A stretch of 43,850 bases of DNA from Bacteroidota bacterium (lineage in GTDB: Bacteria > Bacteroidota > Bacteroidia > Chitinophagales > Chitinophagaceae): NCBI GenBank assembly GCA_005882315.1, contig VBAR01000008.1:1-43850 (forward strand), given 5' to 3'. Each line of letters opens with the position of its first letter. Position 1 is the stretch's first letter. Below are positions 1 through 8,700 of this stretch, piece after piece. The translations under genes and the position numbers were made by a program. The notes under the pieces are model-generated. The model made no database searches. It had not been told where the DNA came from and saw nothing but the letters and a program-made list of their open reading frames with translations.

Positions 1-329
1 ACACTGTGCTATCTATCCTAATGCAGGCTTTCAGTGAAGCTTGTTGAACTGTTCAGCATCGGGTAAGAAAAAGAGCGGGGACTATCATGTTGTAATGGCT
101 TTTAGCCAATGCGGTTTTACGGTCTTATTCCGCTCTTTGTTCTTTCTGAATCCGTTCTTATATCTGTAACTAAATTTATTGAATTGTAAACATAGGATTG
201 GGTTTGCTGCTATGGTGGCTGACAAATACAGCCTCATCTTTTTGTTCTTTATCAGCAGCGATTCGGCTGACCGAATTCTATTGAGCTTTTGTTCTTAACT
301 TAATCATCAGTAATTTTAGAGACGCTCAA
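1..329. other. Gene-free leader with two cassette-type repeat elements
   Basis: I see no convincing gene here. Bases 5-60 carry TGTGCTATCTATCC followed by a TTCAGCATCGGG block. Bases 200-305 carry a GGGTTT..TGCTATGGTGGCT block, then CAGCAGCGATTCGGCTGA. Related blocks recur before the next genes at about 1306, 2064 and 3307, so these are probably two more copies of the same element, the first cut by the window edge. What lies before base 1 cannot be seen. Confidence 0.5.
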
Positions 330-1289
330 ATGAACAAAATAAAAATATCGACAGCTCAGTTTGAAAACAGAAGTGGTGACAAACCCTATAACCTCTCTGT
401 TATTGAAAGACTTTCTCAAAAAGCATCAAGCGAGGGTTCAAACATAATTGCTTTTCATGAATGTTCTATTACTGGTTATACTTTTGCCAGGAATCTTTCA
501 AAAGAACAAATGCTTGATCTGGCAGAATTTATTCCTCATGGAGAAAGTGTTTTAAAGTTAATAGGAATAGCAGGAAAATATAATATTGCAATATTAGCAG
601 GGCTTTTTGAAAAAGACGAAAATGATAATTTATTCAAAGCCTACGTTTGCGTAGATAAAAATGGATTAGTTGCAAAATATAGAAAACTACATCCTTTCAT
701 AAATCCATACCTGACACCAGGAAATAATTATTGTGTTTTTGAACTTGATGGATGGAAATGTGGAATTTTAATTTGTTATGACAACAACATTATTGAAAAT
801 GTAAGAGCAACAACTCTGTTGGGAGCGGATATTATTTTTATGCCTCACGTAACGATGTGCACGCCTTCAACCCGACCCGGGGCAGGTTTTGTAAATCCTA
901 AACTTTGGACAAATCGTGAAGCTGATCCTACTTCATTACGATTGGAATTTGACGGCATGAAAGGACGAGATTGGTTGATGAAGTGGCTACCCTCAAGAGC
1001 CTACGACAATGCCGTTTATGTTATTTTTTCAAATCCAATAGGGATGGATGATGATCAATTAAAAAATGGTTGCTCTATGATCATTGATCCTTTTGGAGAC
1101 ATACTTGCAGAGTGCCGGACATTTGACGACAGTTTTGTAACAGCAACAATTACTCCTGAAAAACTTATTCAAGCTGGTGGACATAGATATATAAAAGCAA
1201 GACGACCTGAGTTGTATAGTGACATTATTGGGAAAGCTCATGAATCAGAGCAGAAAGTGGTATGGCTTCATACAGACGAAAAGAAATAA
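330..1289 (+). CDS. Carbon-nitrogen hydrolase (nitrilase superfamily amidase)
   Basis: A 319-aa cytoplasmic protein with the full nitrilase-superfamily catalytic triad. Glu44 lies in FHECSITGY, Lys119 in KYRKLHP and Cys149 in GILICYDNN. The family hydrolyses or condenses C-N bonds in nitriles, amides, ureas or N-acyl groups through a cysteine thioester. Length is normal for a single-domain member and no extra domain is visible. The ATG at 330 is used because the conserved first strand (KIKISTAQFE) begins directly after it. It is the first gene of the plus-strand array of small accessory genes and has repeat elements on both sides, which suggests it moves as a unit. The substrate cannot be deduced; an aliphatic amidase or N-carbamoyl amidohydrolase are both possible. 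Confidence 0.88.
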   Translation: MNKIKISTAQFENRSGDKPYNLSVIERLSQKASSEGSNIIAFHECSITGYTFARNLSKEQMLDLAEFIPHGESVLKLIGIAGKYNIAILAGLFEKDENDNLFKAYVCVDKNGLVAKYRKLHPFINPYLTPGNNYCVFELDGWKCGILICYDNNIIENVRATTLLGADIIFMPHVTMCTPSTRPGAGFVNPKLWTNREADPTSLRLEFDGMKGRDWLMKWLPSRAYDNAVYVIFSNPIGMDDDQLKNGCSMIIDPFGDILAECRTFDDSFVTATITPEKLIQAGGHRYIKARRPELYSDIIGKAHESEQKVVWLHTDEKK

Positions 1290-1305
1290 AAACTGCCACC
1301 AATAT

Positions 1306-1424
1306 GGGTTTCTGCTATGCTTGCTTCAGAACATAACATCAACTGCATTAACTTTACTCAGCTTCGGTTCGGGCTGACGAATCACGGAATATCAGCACAG
1401 TGGAAAGCCCTGAACGTTAGCTGC
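1306..1424 (+). repeat. Cassette-type repeat element, copy B
   Basis: The element starts with GGGTTTCTGCTATGCTTGCT at 1306 and ends with GAACGTTAGCTGC at 1424. Its right 69 bases (1356-1424) align without gaps to 3353-3421 with 59 identities by hand count. The left block matches 200-220 and 2064-2089. It lies between the nitrilase and the next gene pair. An open frame through it (1317-1505) is not regarded as a gene. Confidence 0.65.
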
Positions 1425-1431
1425 TATATTA

Positions 1432-1731
1432 TTGACACTTCACAAAATCATATTACCTCTTTTGCTGACTGCCCAAACAGTTTATTGCTGGACTACTTTT
1501 TATAAAGCACAGTTCTTACAGTATGACGACAACTACGGGCTTCTTATTCACAGTTTTGTTATTGCATTAGCAACATTAATAATTTTGACAGTCATATGGT
1601 TTCGTAAGCGACAATTCATTAAGGACAACAAAGTGCTAACCATCATCTGGACAATAATTGGGTCACCTCTTACATTTATAGTTGCGGCATTCTTTTATGA
1701 CAAAATTTTCGGGACAACACTTGCATTTTGA
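1432..1731 (+). CDS. Small three-helix membrane protein, unknown function
   Basis: A predicted 99-aa protein, not recognised. It contains three hydrophobic stretches: residues 5-22, about 41-57 and about 70-88. A basic loop (WFRKRQFIKDNK) lies between the second and third helices. There is no internal Met and no ATG; the frame opens with TTG at 1432, eight bases after a repeat element. The stop overlaps the TTG of the next frame, and the next gene's ATG follows nine bases on, so the two are probably co-translated. Coding status rests on the clean frame, the helix pattern and this coupling. Both genes may form one small inner-membrane unit of the cassette. Confidence 0.5.
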   Translation: MTLHKIILPLLLTAQTVYCWTTFYKAQFLQYDDNYGLLIHSFVIALATLIILTVIWFRKRQFIKDNKVLTIIWTIIGSPLTFIVAAFFYDKIFGTTLAF

Positions 1732-1739
1732 CAGATACT

Positions 1740-2045
1740 ATGGAAAAAAAACGCAAGACATCATATTTAATAATCAGAATACTGCTAACTCCAACTGTAG
1801 TTTCATTATTTATTTTCGGCGTATTGTGTTTGGCTTCTTATCTGGTGACAAAAGAGGGACAACATAATTTTACTGTTGGATTTCCCTATAAATTCTATGA
1901 GCAGTTCAGAGTTAGCGGAAGCCACACAAATAATTGGGGCTGGCTTCCTATGAACTTTACTACTGACGTACTACTTATTTGGACACTTTCTGTTGCTGGA
2001 TATCTTTATTGGTTAAAGAATTTTTACAAACCAAAAGACAAATAG
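1740..2045 (+). CDS. Small two-helix membrane protein, unknown function
   Basis: A predicted protein of about 101 aa from the ATG at 1740; a TTG four codons upstream (1728) overlaps the previous stop and is an alternative. It begins with a basic segment (MEKKRKTS), then a helix (about residues 8-31). A polar loop of about 45 residues containing NNWGWLP follows, then a second helix (DVLLIWTLSVAGYLYWL) and a lysine-rich tail. This topology fits a small protein with one extracytoplasmic loop. I do not recognise the family. It follows another tiny membrane protein, and a repeat element begins just after its stop. Confidence 0.5.
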   Translation: MEKKRKTSYLIIRILLTPTVVSLFIFGVLCLASYLVTKEGQHNFTVGFPYKFYEQFRVSGSHTNNWGWLPMNFTTDVLLIWTLSVAGYLYWLKNFYKPKDK

Positions 2046-2052
2046 AAGTACA

Positions 2053-2130
2053 GCAGGTAACAAGGGATTTTGTGCTATGTTGGCTGCAGAAAGCCCGACC
2101 GTTATAGGCTACCTGACGAACATTGCGTAA
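2053..2130 (+). repeat. Cassette-type repeat element, copy C
   Basis: The block GGATTTTGTGCTATGTTGGC (2065-2084) matches the left blocks of the copies at 200 and 1306. The arms CAGGTA (2054-2059) and TACCTG (2110-2115) form an outer inverted repeat around GCAGAAAGCCCGACCGTTAT. It separates the tiny membrane-protein pair from the carbonic anhydrase gene. Confidence 0.5.
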
Positions 2131-2154
2131 CTTACAAGTATTACTGATGACAAA

Positions 2155-2817
2155 ATGAAATTTTCAGCAATAATATTATTCCTAAACTTATTTTTTTCTT
2201 GTACGCAAAAGCGGGAAGAAATTCAGGGGAATGAACAGGCACCACTTGACAAACTGAAAGCGGGAAATGAAAAGTTTGTAACTGGCCATCCAATACATCC
2301 TCATGAAACATTAGATAGGATCAGGGAGTTAAAAAAAGGGCAAACCCCTTTTGTCGTTATTGTTAGTTGCTCTGATTCACGGGTACCGCCGGAATTAGTA
2401 TTTGACCAGGGATTTGGTGATGTTTTTTCAATACGAACAGCAGGGAACATAATTGGAGACTATGAATTAGGTAGTATTGAGTATGCAATTGAGCATCTTC
2501 ATTGCAAATTAATAGTTGTATTGGGTCATGAAAACTGTGGCGCTATCCAGGCATATGCATCGTCTGGAAACGAAGAGCATAACGGTGACCATATTCAAAA
2601 TTTAGTAAACTATATAGCTTCCGAAGAAGAGGAAAAAAATGTTCCGGATAGCCTAAGATCGAATATTGACATTTTAGTTAAAGCCAATATTGCACATGGG
2701 GTTAATTTTTTAAGATCGTCTACTCCTGTTTTAAAACCCCTTGTTGACAAGAACGAGATAACAATTATCGGAGCATATTACGACCTTGATAGTGGAAAGG
2801 TTTTATTTGAGAAATGA
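2155..2817 (+). CDS. Beta-class carbonic anhydrase, predicted periplasmic lipoprotein
   Basis: A 220-aa enzyme interconverting CO2 and bicarbonate. The beta-class zinc set is complete: Cys72 with the Asp74-Arg76 dyad in SCSDSR, then His125 and Cys128 in LGHENCGA. The N-terminus (MKFSAIILFLNLFFSC) is a lipoprotein signal with a lipobox ending at Cys16, so the protein should be exported and lipid-anchored rather than cytosolic as most beta enzymes are. The stop overlaps the start of the VanZ-like gene by four bases (ATGA), indicating translational coupling. Repeat elements lie on both sides of the pair. A periplasmic role in CO2 or bicarbonate supply or pH balance is inferred from export only. 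Confidence 0.93.
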   Translation: MKFSAIILFLNLFFSCTQKREEIQGNEQAPLDKLKAGNEKFVTGHPIHPHETLDRIRELKKGQTPFVVIVSCSDSRVPPELVFDQGFGDVFSIRTAGNIIGDYELGSIEYAIEHLHCKLIVVLGHENCGAIQAYASSGNEEHNGDHIQNLVNYIASEEEEKNVPDSLRSNIDILVKANIAHGVNFLRSSTPVLKPLVDKNEITIIGAYYDLDSGKVLFEK

Positions 2818-3284
2818 AAAAAGGATACCAATTTCTCATCGATCCAACGCGAAGACATCAACTAATGAAATTATTAAAAAATAAATGGGCTAAAATACTT
2901 TTGGTTAGTGCATGCTTTGCAGCATCTATTATTGGATTTATGATAAAACTACCATCAAGCTTTAGGCAGTTTGACAAAGAATTACATTCCTTATTTTATT
3001 TTTTGGCAGCAGCATTTTTAAATATATTATTTACGACCAAAAAAATCGCTGGACACATATTCATATTTGGTAGCCTATACTTGTTTGGGATAGCCATTGA
3101 GTATGCACAAGCGTATTCCAATAAGTTATCCCATGTAAGAATGCACGGTCGTTATGACCCAGAGGATGTTCAATCTAATCTGAAAGGTTTAATTGCATTT
3201 TCAATTCTCTGGATAGTATGTGTAGCTTTTCTATTTGTTTATAATAAAGTAACATCTAAAGAAGTCGTAAATAAAGGAGAATAG
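2814..3284 (+). CDS. VanZ-like family membrane protein
   Basis: A 156-aa inner-membrane protein with VanZ-like hallmarks: DKELHSLFYF (54-63) at the start of a helix, GIAIEYAQ (92-99), and the polar GRYDPEDVQSNLKG segment (112-125). Four hydrophobic helices are visible at about 27-45, 58-74, 79-99 and 125-145. VanZ itself is linked to teicoplanin resistance, but most family members have no assigned function. The start at 2814 overlaps the carbonic anhydrase stop. An ATG at 2865 (MKLLKNKWAK) gives a more typical N-terminus and may be the true start. Pairing with a carbonic anhydrase lipoprotein is unusual to my knowledge. Confidence 0.8.
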   Translation: MKKGYQFLIDPTRRHQLMKLLKNKWAKILLVSACFAASIIGFMIKLPSSFRQFDKELHSLFYFLAAAFLNILFTTKKIAGHIFIFGSLYLFGIAIEYAQAYSNKLSHVRMHGRYDPEDVQSNLKGLIAFSILWIVCVAFLFVYNKVTSKEVVNKGE

Positions 3285-3306
3285 TCATACTCAAGAAAGG
3301 GCATCT

Positions 3307-3434
3307 GTTAACATTGCATTGTTTTGGAATATAACCTCAGCATTATATCTTTACTCAGCAACAGTTCGGGCTGAAGAAACACAGAATATCAGCACAACAG
3401 AAAGCCCTGGACGTTAGCTGCAATGTGTTAGGCA
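3307..3434 (+). repeat. Cassette-type repeat element, copy D, with attC-like ends
   Basis: The left arm TAACATTGCA (3309-3318) pairs with TGCAATGTGTTA (3419-3430) through a two-base bulge and is followed by GGC, so the right end reads GTTAGGC. This matches the GTTRRRY core of integron attC sites. Bases 3353-3421 match copy B at 59 of 69 positions. Total length of about 128 bases is within the attC range. No integrase is in view. Confidence 0.55.
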
Positions 3435-3449
3435 TAATTTTGCACCAAA

Positions 3450-4031
3450 TTGAACTTTGTGTTGACCTCTCCGGAACAAATAGAATTTCAAAAGATAAGC
3501 AGAATCGCAGCGATCTATAATATGATCCCAAATCTGTTCTGGACAGCTTTGTTTCTAATACCAATAACAATATTCTGCTATACTTTCATGACCCCAAAAA
3601 CTACATACATTCTGTTAGGACTTAGCCTTATTCCAATCTTTCTTCCAAATTCGTTCTTTGACAGGATTCAACTTAGTAGAAGCTCTCATTTTTACAAAAA
3701 AATTGGTGTCAGGTATATAAATATTTTCGCCCAAAACGGAAGTATCCTCAATAAATTCTTAAAAAAGAAGTATCCCAATTTTAAAGTGGTTTCCAAGTCA
3801 AAGAACTCTATCAAGAAGCAATACTATCAGACTTATTTCTTTGAGAAGTTCCATTTTTCACTGTTCGTATTTTTTACAATTATGACAATATATGCAGGAA
3901 TCCAGGGTCATTTCTATTGGGTATTAACTTTGATCATATCCAACCTGCTTTATAATGTATATCCAAACCTTTTACAACAATACGTTCGAGTGAAGTTAAA
4001 ATCTGCCGTGACAGACAATAAGCTTTCGTGA
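3450..4031 (+). CDS. Membrane protein, possibly related to CrtO-type acyltransferases
   Basis: A 193-aa protein starting at TTG 3450, shortly after a repeat element. It shows two N-terminal helices (about residues 26-45 and 50-66) and two C-terminal helices (about 134-150 and 154-170). Between them is a polar stretch with FDRIQLSRS, HFYKKIGVRYIN and FAQNGSILNKFLKKKYP. The layout and the FYK-lG-v..IN pattern recall a Bacteroidota family sometimes labelled glycosyl-4,4'-diaponeurosporenoate acyltransferase-like; I hold this only as a weak suggestion. It is the last gene of the accessory array. An in-frame ATG at residue 25 (MIPNLFW) would keep the first helix and is an alternative start. Confidence 0.6.
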   Translation: MNFVLTSPEQIEFQKISRIAAIYNMIPNLFWTALFLIPITIFCYTFMTPKTTYILLGLSLIPIFLPNSFFDRIQLSRSSHFYKKIGVRYINIFAQNGSILNKFLKKKYPNFKVVSKSKNSIKKQYYQTYFFEKFHFSLFVFFTIMTIYAGIQGHFYWVLTLIISNLLYNVYPNLLQQYVRVKLKSAVTDNKLS

Positions 4032-4093
4032 ATTTAATATCGGCAAACCAAAATCTGCACTTTTCATTTTTATTTTTATCCTAACTTTCCCCA

Positions 4094-5776
4094 ATGGATA
4101 ATTATGCAATAGCAGACAAGTTCTCCCTCCTTTCCAAACTGATGGATATTCACGGGGATAATTCTTTTAAGGCCAGGATATATGGCGCCGCCGCATTTAA
4201 TATTGAAAAACTACCGATGCAACTGGCGGATACGCCCCGTGAAAAAATTTCAGCGATAAAAGGAATTGGAGATAGTACAGCAAAAAAAATTGCTGAAATG
4301 CTCGAAACAGGAGAATTGAGTGTGTTGAACGAAATGATCTTGAAAACTCCGCCGGGTGTTATTGAAATGCTGAACATAAAAGGAATTGGTCCAAAAAAAA
4401 TTCAAACCATCTGGAAAGAGATGGGCATTGAATCGATCGGTGAATTGTTGTATGCATGCAATGAAAATCGTTTAACATTATACAAAGGTTTTGGCGGTAA
4501 GACACAACAGAACGTACAGGAAGCAATTGAATTTTATCAAAGCCAGCAGGGACATTTCTTATATGCTGAGGCGGAAGTATTATTTCCCCAGATAAATGGA
4601 TACCTGCAAAAATTATTTTCTCCCGAAACTGTTCATGTAACCGGGGCATATAGAAGACAGTCCCTGACAATTGAAGAAATGGATTTTGTAGTCCTTCATA
4701 ATAATGATGAGATCAAACCAAAATTTCAGTCAGCACAACCACCGGAACTACTGGAAGAGAAAGAAGATATCATTTTATACAAACTAAAGAATGGATTAAA
4801 GCTGCGCCTGCATACCGGTAAAGGCAAAATGGATGAACGTTTATTTAATACTTCTGCATCAGAAGAGTTCCTTGTTAGTTTTAAAAGATCTTTCCCTGTA
4901 ATAAAATTCACCGGAAAAGAAACCGGTGATGATGCTGTTTTTACACAAGCTAAAATTCCCGTGATTCCGGCCTTTATGCGGGAAACAGCATCTGTGATTG
5001 AAAAAGCAAAAACAAATAAGTTACCGAAGCTGATCCAACCGGAAGATGTAAGATCAATTATTCACAGCCATAGTAAGTGGAGTGATGGAACAAATACGCT
5101 GGAAGAAATGGCTGAAGAATGTATCAAACGGGGAATGGAATACCTCGTTATATCCGATCACTCAAAAGCAGCAGCCTATGCAAATGGTTTGACAGAAGAA
5201 AGAATAAGAGAACAACATCGGCAGATCGATCAATTGAATGAACAGTATAAGCCATTTAAAATTTTTAAAAGCATTGAGTGTGATATTCTCGGGGATGGTT
5301 CAATGGATTATACCAATAATATACTTTCTACTTTTGACCTGGTGATAGCTTCTGTTCACAGCAATCTTAAGATGAATGAAGAAAAAGCGATGATGCGGCT
5401 GACGAGAGCAATTGAAAATCCTTACACAACTATTCTCGGGCATATGACAGGAAGATTATTGCTAAGCCGTAACGGCTACCCTGTTGATCACAAAAAGATC
5501 ATTGACCTCTGTTTAGCTAATCATGTGGTGGTGGAACTGAATGCCCACCCAAGAAGATTAGATATTGACTGGAAGCATATTGATTATGCAATTGAAAAAG
5601 GAGTATTGATCTCTATTGACCCGGATGCTCATGCACTGGATGGCTATGATGATATACGCTATGGCGTACTGGCTGCACAAAAAGCAGGGTTGACGAAAGA
5701 GCAGAACCTAAGCAGTTTTACTTTAAAGCAGTTTGAAAATTTTCTTGCTGAGAGAAAGAAGAAGAAAAAGATCTAG
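4094..5776 (+). CDS. polX: PolX-family protein: HhH repeats, degenerate polymerase, intact PHP nuclease
   Basis: A 560-aa member of the bacterial PolX family, which joins a family X DNA polymerase to a PHP-type 3'-5' exonuclease for repair. Helix-hairpin-helix motifs are at 56-66 (KGIGDSTAKKI), 96-103 and about 132-141. The nucleotidyltransferase start GAYRR (184-188) is present. However, the usual Asp-x-Asp pair reads Glu195-Met-Asp197, and the third catalytic Asp site (usually VDLRV) reads KLRLH (236-240). The PHP metal ligands look complete: His324, His326, Asp355-His356, Glu395, Asp397, His422, His450, Asp511 and His513. I infer the nuclease is active and the polymerase impaired or lost. 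The stop lies in a CTAG shared with the convergent kinase gene. Confidence 0.9.
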   Translation: MDNYAIADKFSLLSKLMDIHGDNSFKARIYGAAAFNIEKLPMQLADTPREKISAIKGIGDSTAKKIAEMLETGELSVLNEMILKTPPGVIEMLNIKGIGPKKIQTIWKEMGIESIGELLYACNENRLTLYKGFGGKTQQNVQEAIEFYQSQQGHFLYAEAEVLFPQINGYLQKLFSPETVHVTGAYRRQSLTIEEMDFVVLHNNDEIKPKFQSAQPPELLEEKEDIILYKLKNGLKLRLHTGKGKMDERLFNTSASEEFLVSFKRSFPVIKFTGKETGDDAVFTQAKIPVIPAFMRETASVIEKAKTNKLPKLIQPEDVRSIIHSHSKWSDGTNTLEEMAEECIKRGMEYLVISDHSKAAAYANGLTEERIREQHRQIDQLNEQYKPFKIFKSIECDILGDGSMDYTNNILSTFDLVIASVHSNLKMNEEKAMMRLTRAIENPYTTILGHMTGRLLLSRNGYPVDHKKIIDLCLANHVVVELNAHPRRLDIDWKHIDYAIEKGVLISIDPDAHALDGYDDIRYGVLAAQKAGLTKEQNLSSFTLKQFENFLAERKKKKKI

Positions 5777-8700
5777 TCGACAATGGGCAACTCAACATGA
5801 AAGGTCGTTCCCTTCCCTACTTCTGTATCAAACCAGATCTTTCCTTTGGCCTGCTCGGCTATTCCTTTACACATAGCAAGCCCCAGCCCTGTGCCTGATG
5901 TTTTAGTAGTAAAGTTGGGAACAAATATTTTTGATTGCATTTCTTGCGGTATCCCATCACCATTATCTGAAATGCTGATCCTTACCATCCCGTAATGTCT
6001 CATTTCATCTACATTTATTTTACATTCTGATCTTCCCTCGCAGGCTTCTACTGCGTTTGCAAGCAGGTTAGTAAACAAGCGGTTCATTTGCGTACGGTCA
6101 GCATATACAATTACTTTTTCTTCCAATGAATTCCAATTAAAAGTTACCTGTGGATTCGATTGATACAGATCTTTCAATGAATTAAGTACTTCATGCAGGT
6201 CAAAATTTTCCTCATTAGTATTGCCAATGTTGGCAAATTGGGAAAAGTCAAATGCGATCTTTGAAAGATGATCGATCTGTTCAACCAGTGTTTTAGCCAC
6301 ATTTGTCGAAAGCTCTTTTACATTTGGTTGGTTGCTGTCAATAGCTTTCTGCAGGTACTGAATGCTGAGCTTCATCGGTGTTAGCGGATTTTTAATTTCA
6401 TGCGCCACCTGTCTTGCCATTTCCCGCCAGGCTCCTTCCCTTTCGCTTTTTGCCAATGCTGTTGCACTTTCGTCGAGTTTACCCACCATCTTATTATATT
6501 CTTTCACCAGCTCGCCAATCTCATCATTACGGTTCCAGGGTATTTCTTCATTCTTACCACCCAAACTTACTTCTTTTATCTTATCGCTGATAAGCGCAAA
6601 TGAACCCGTGATGCGATTGGTAATGAATAATGCAATTACACCTGCAATTAAAAAGATAAATGCATTGAGGTTGATGATCGTAACTAAAAAATTAGAGATA
6701 TCCTGTTCCAGTTCCGGCTCCAATGCGAAATACGGAATATTAAGGTAAGCATACACTTTCCCATCTTCATCCCGTACCGGCGCATAAATACTCAGGTAGG
6801 TCAAATTGCCTATTTTTTCCTCCTGTACATAATGTACCAACCGCATTTTACCTAATTGATAATAAGCAAGCGGATTCATTTTTTTGCTTAACACACCTTT
6901 TGAATACACACTTGCTTCAGATGATACCTGGAGATTTCCATCAAGGTTATACACATTCACTTCTATGTCGTGTATATCCGCAACCTCATTCACAAGATCC
7001 TGCAACTTATTTAATGAAACGGAATCATGAACTTTGATCACATCATCAAACACACTCTGGTCAGCTTGTTTCTTTTGCATTTCATTTACCATGATTCGCA
7101 TGGTGCGGCTAAGTTTATCGCTGTTATTGCGCAGGTATCTTTCTTTAAAAAATGAAATAGTTGCAAAACCAATGATCACAAAAGAAAGCAGGCTCACAAA
7201 TATGACCGTACTATGTATCTGTGAACGTATATTGAACTGGAACTGTTGTTTTATCTTTCCCCATCTTAATCCTGTTTTTACAATAAATGAAATGGCCTGC
7301 ACTAGCAATACTAAAAACAGGAAGGCACAAAACATATATGAGAATAAAGAAATAGCTTCTATCCATGATTCCTTTTTACGGGCCATTATCACCACTTTAT
7401 TATTTACAGAACGATGCCACAATTCCTCATAATCCCCATTTGTTTTTTTACTGAACTCAGTTTTGGGGGTTTGCTCTTCTGTAATTGAAATAGGGAACTG
7501 GTACTTGCTGGAGGGTGATATCAACCGGCCGTTACTGTAAATAGCAGAAGCATAGATAGGTGAACTCAGCGGATCATATTTTTTATTTTCCTTAAACAGT
7601 TCAGGAAATAAAGCATCGCTGCTGAATTTTTTGGGATCTGAAATGATAAACAAATACCCCGCTAACTGGCCGTCTGAATCCTGTATTGTCTTTTTGGTTA
7701 TATATTTAAACTTGTCGAAGGATGTTTCAAAATATTTTAAATGGAGGGTAGTGGTGGCAACCGCTTGCTGCGTATAAATAAAATCCAGCGATTCATAATC
7801 TGTTGCATCAGCATTATAAACAGGTTTTTCTTTTGCATCAAATACATACAAACGGGTGTCGAACCGGTTGAGATAGCCCTTGTAGTTCTCATTTAATATA
7901 CTATCTCTTATTTTTTTCCCTTTTTCCTCATCCGCAAAACGTTGAAAATTATTTGTCAAAAAATCATCATCAAGATATTGCAATGAGATCCGCATCAGTC
8001 TTTCACTGGATGGGTCGGCCTGTAATGCGATCTTTTCAGCATACGATTTTCTTCTTTCCCATTCTACTTTGCTATTCTCACTCAGCATTATAAGTGATAC
8101 GGATAAAGAGAAAACAAAGATCCAGAACATGATACCTGCAATATTTATCCTGAAACGGGAAAGTAATAAACCCTGTTTTTGTACGATCCATGTATAAGCG
8201 AGCAACCAGCCTAGTACCGGCAGGTAAAAAAGCACAGAGGGGCTGCCAAAATTGACGGAGAGATAAACTAAACCGGCGATCGCAATAGCAAAATAAATGA
8301 TAAGCGTCTGTTGGTTACGAAATAAATGGAAAAGGATACGAAAAAGGATCTGTGTGAGATAATAGTATCCCAGCGATAAACTTGCCAGTACAACAAAACC
8401 GATCGCAGAATAAATATCAAGACTGAAAAAATTAGTAACATCAAAGGATATCCTTGAATCAGCAACCATGCTCCTTATAATGGAGGAAATAAAAAAAGTA
8501 GAAAATATTAATAATAATAAGGCTGCTATACCGGTAATATTCCTGGCTAATTCCGATTTAAAATAAACAAGATTTTCAACAGTCCTGGTTTTGCTCCATA
8601 CAAAAACTATAACCCAGCAAAACAACAATGCATTTAGTAATAGATCTCCCAGTGATTTTTGCAATTCAGTAGAGCTATAAATTGCAGGATCGAATAATTC

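Noticed and set aside
1317-1505. Open frame of 62 codons between the nitrilase and the membrane proteins
   Set aside because: It runs through repeat copy B and overlaps the next gene; the composition is not protein-like.
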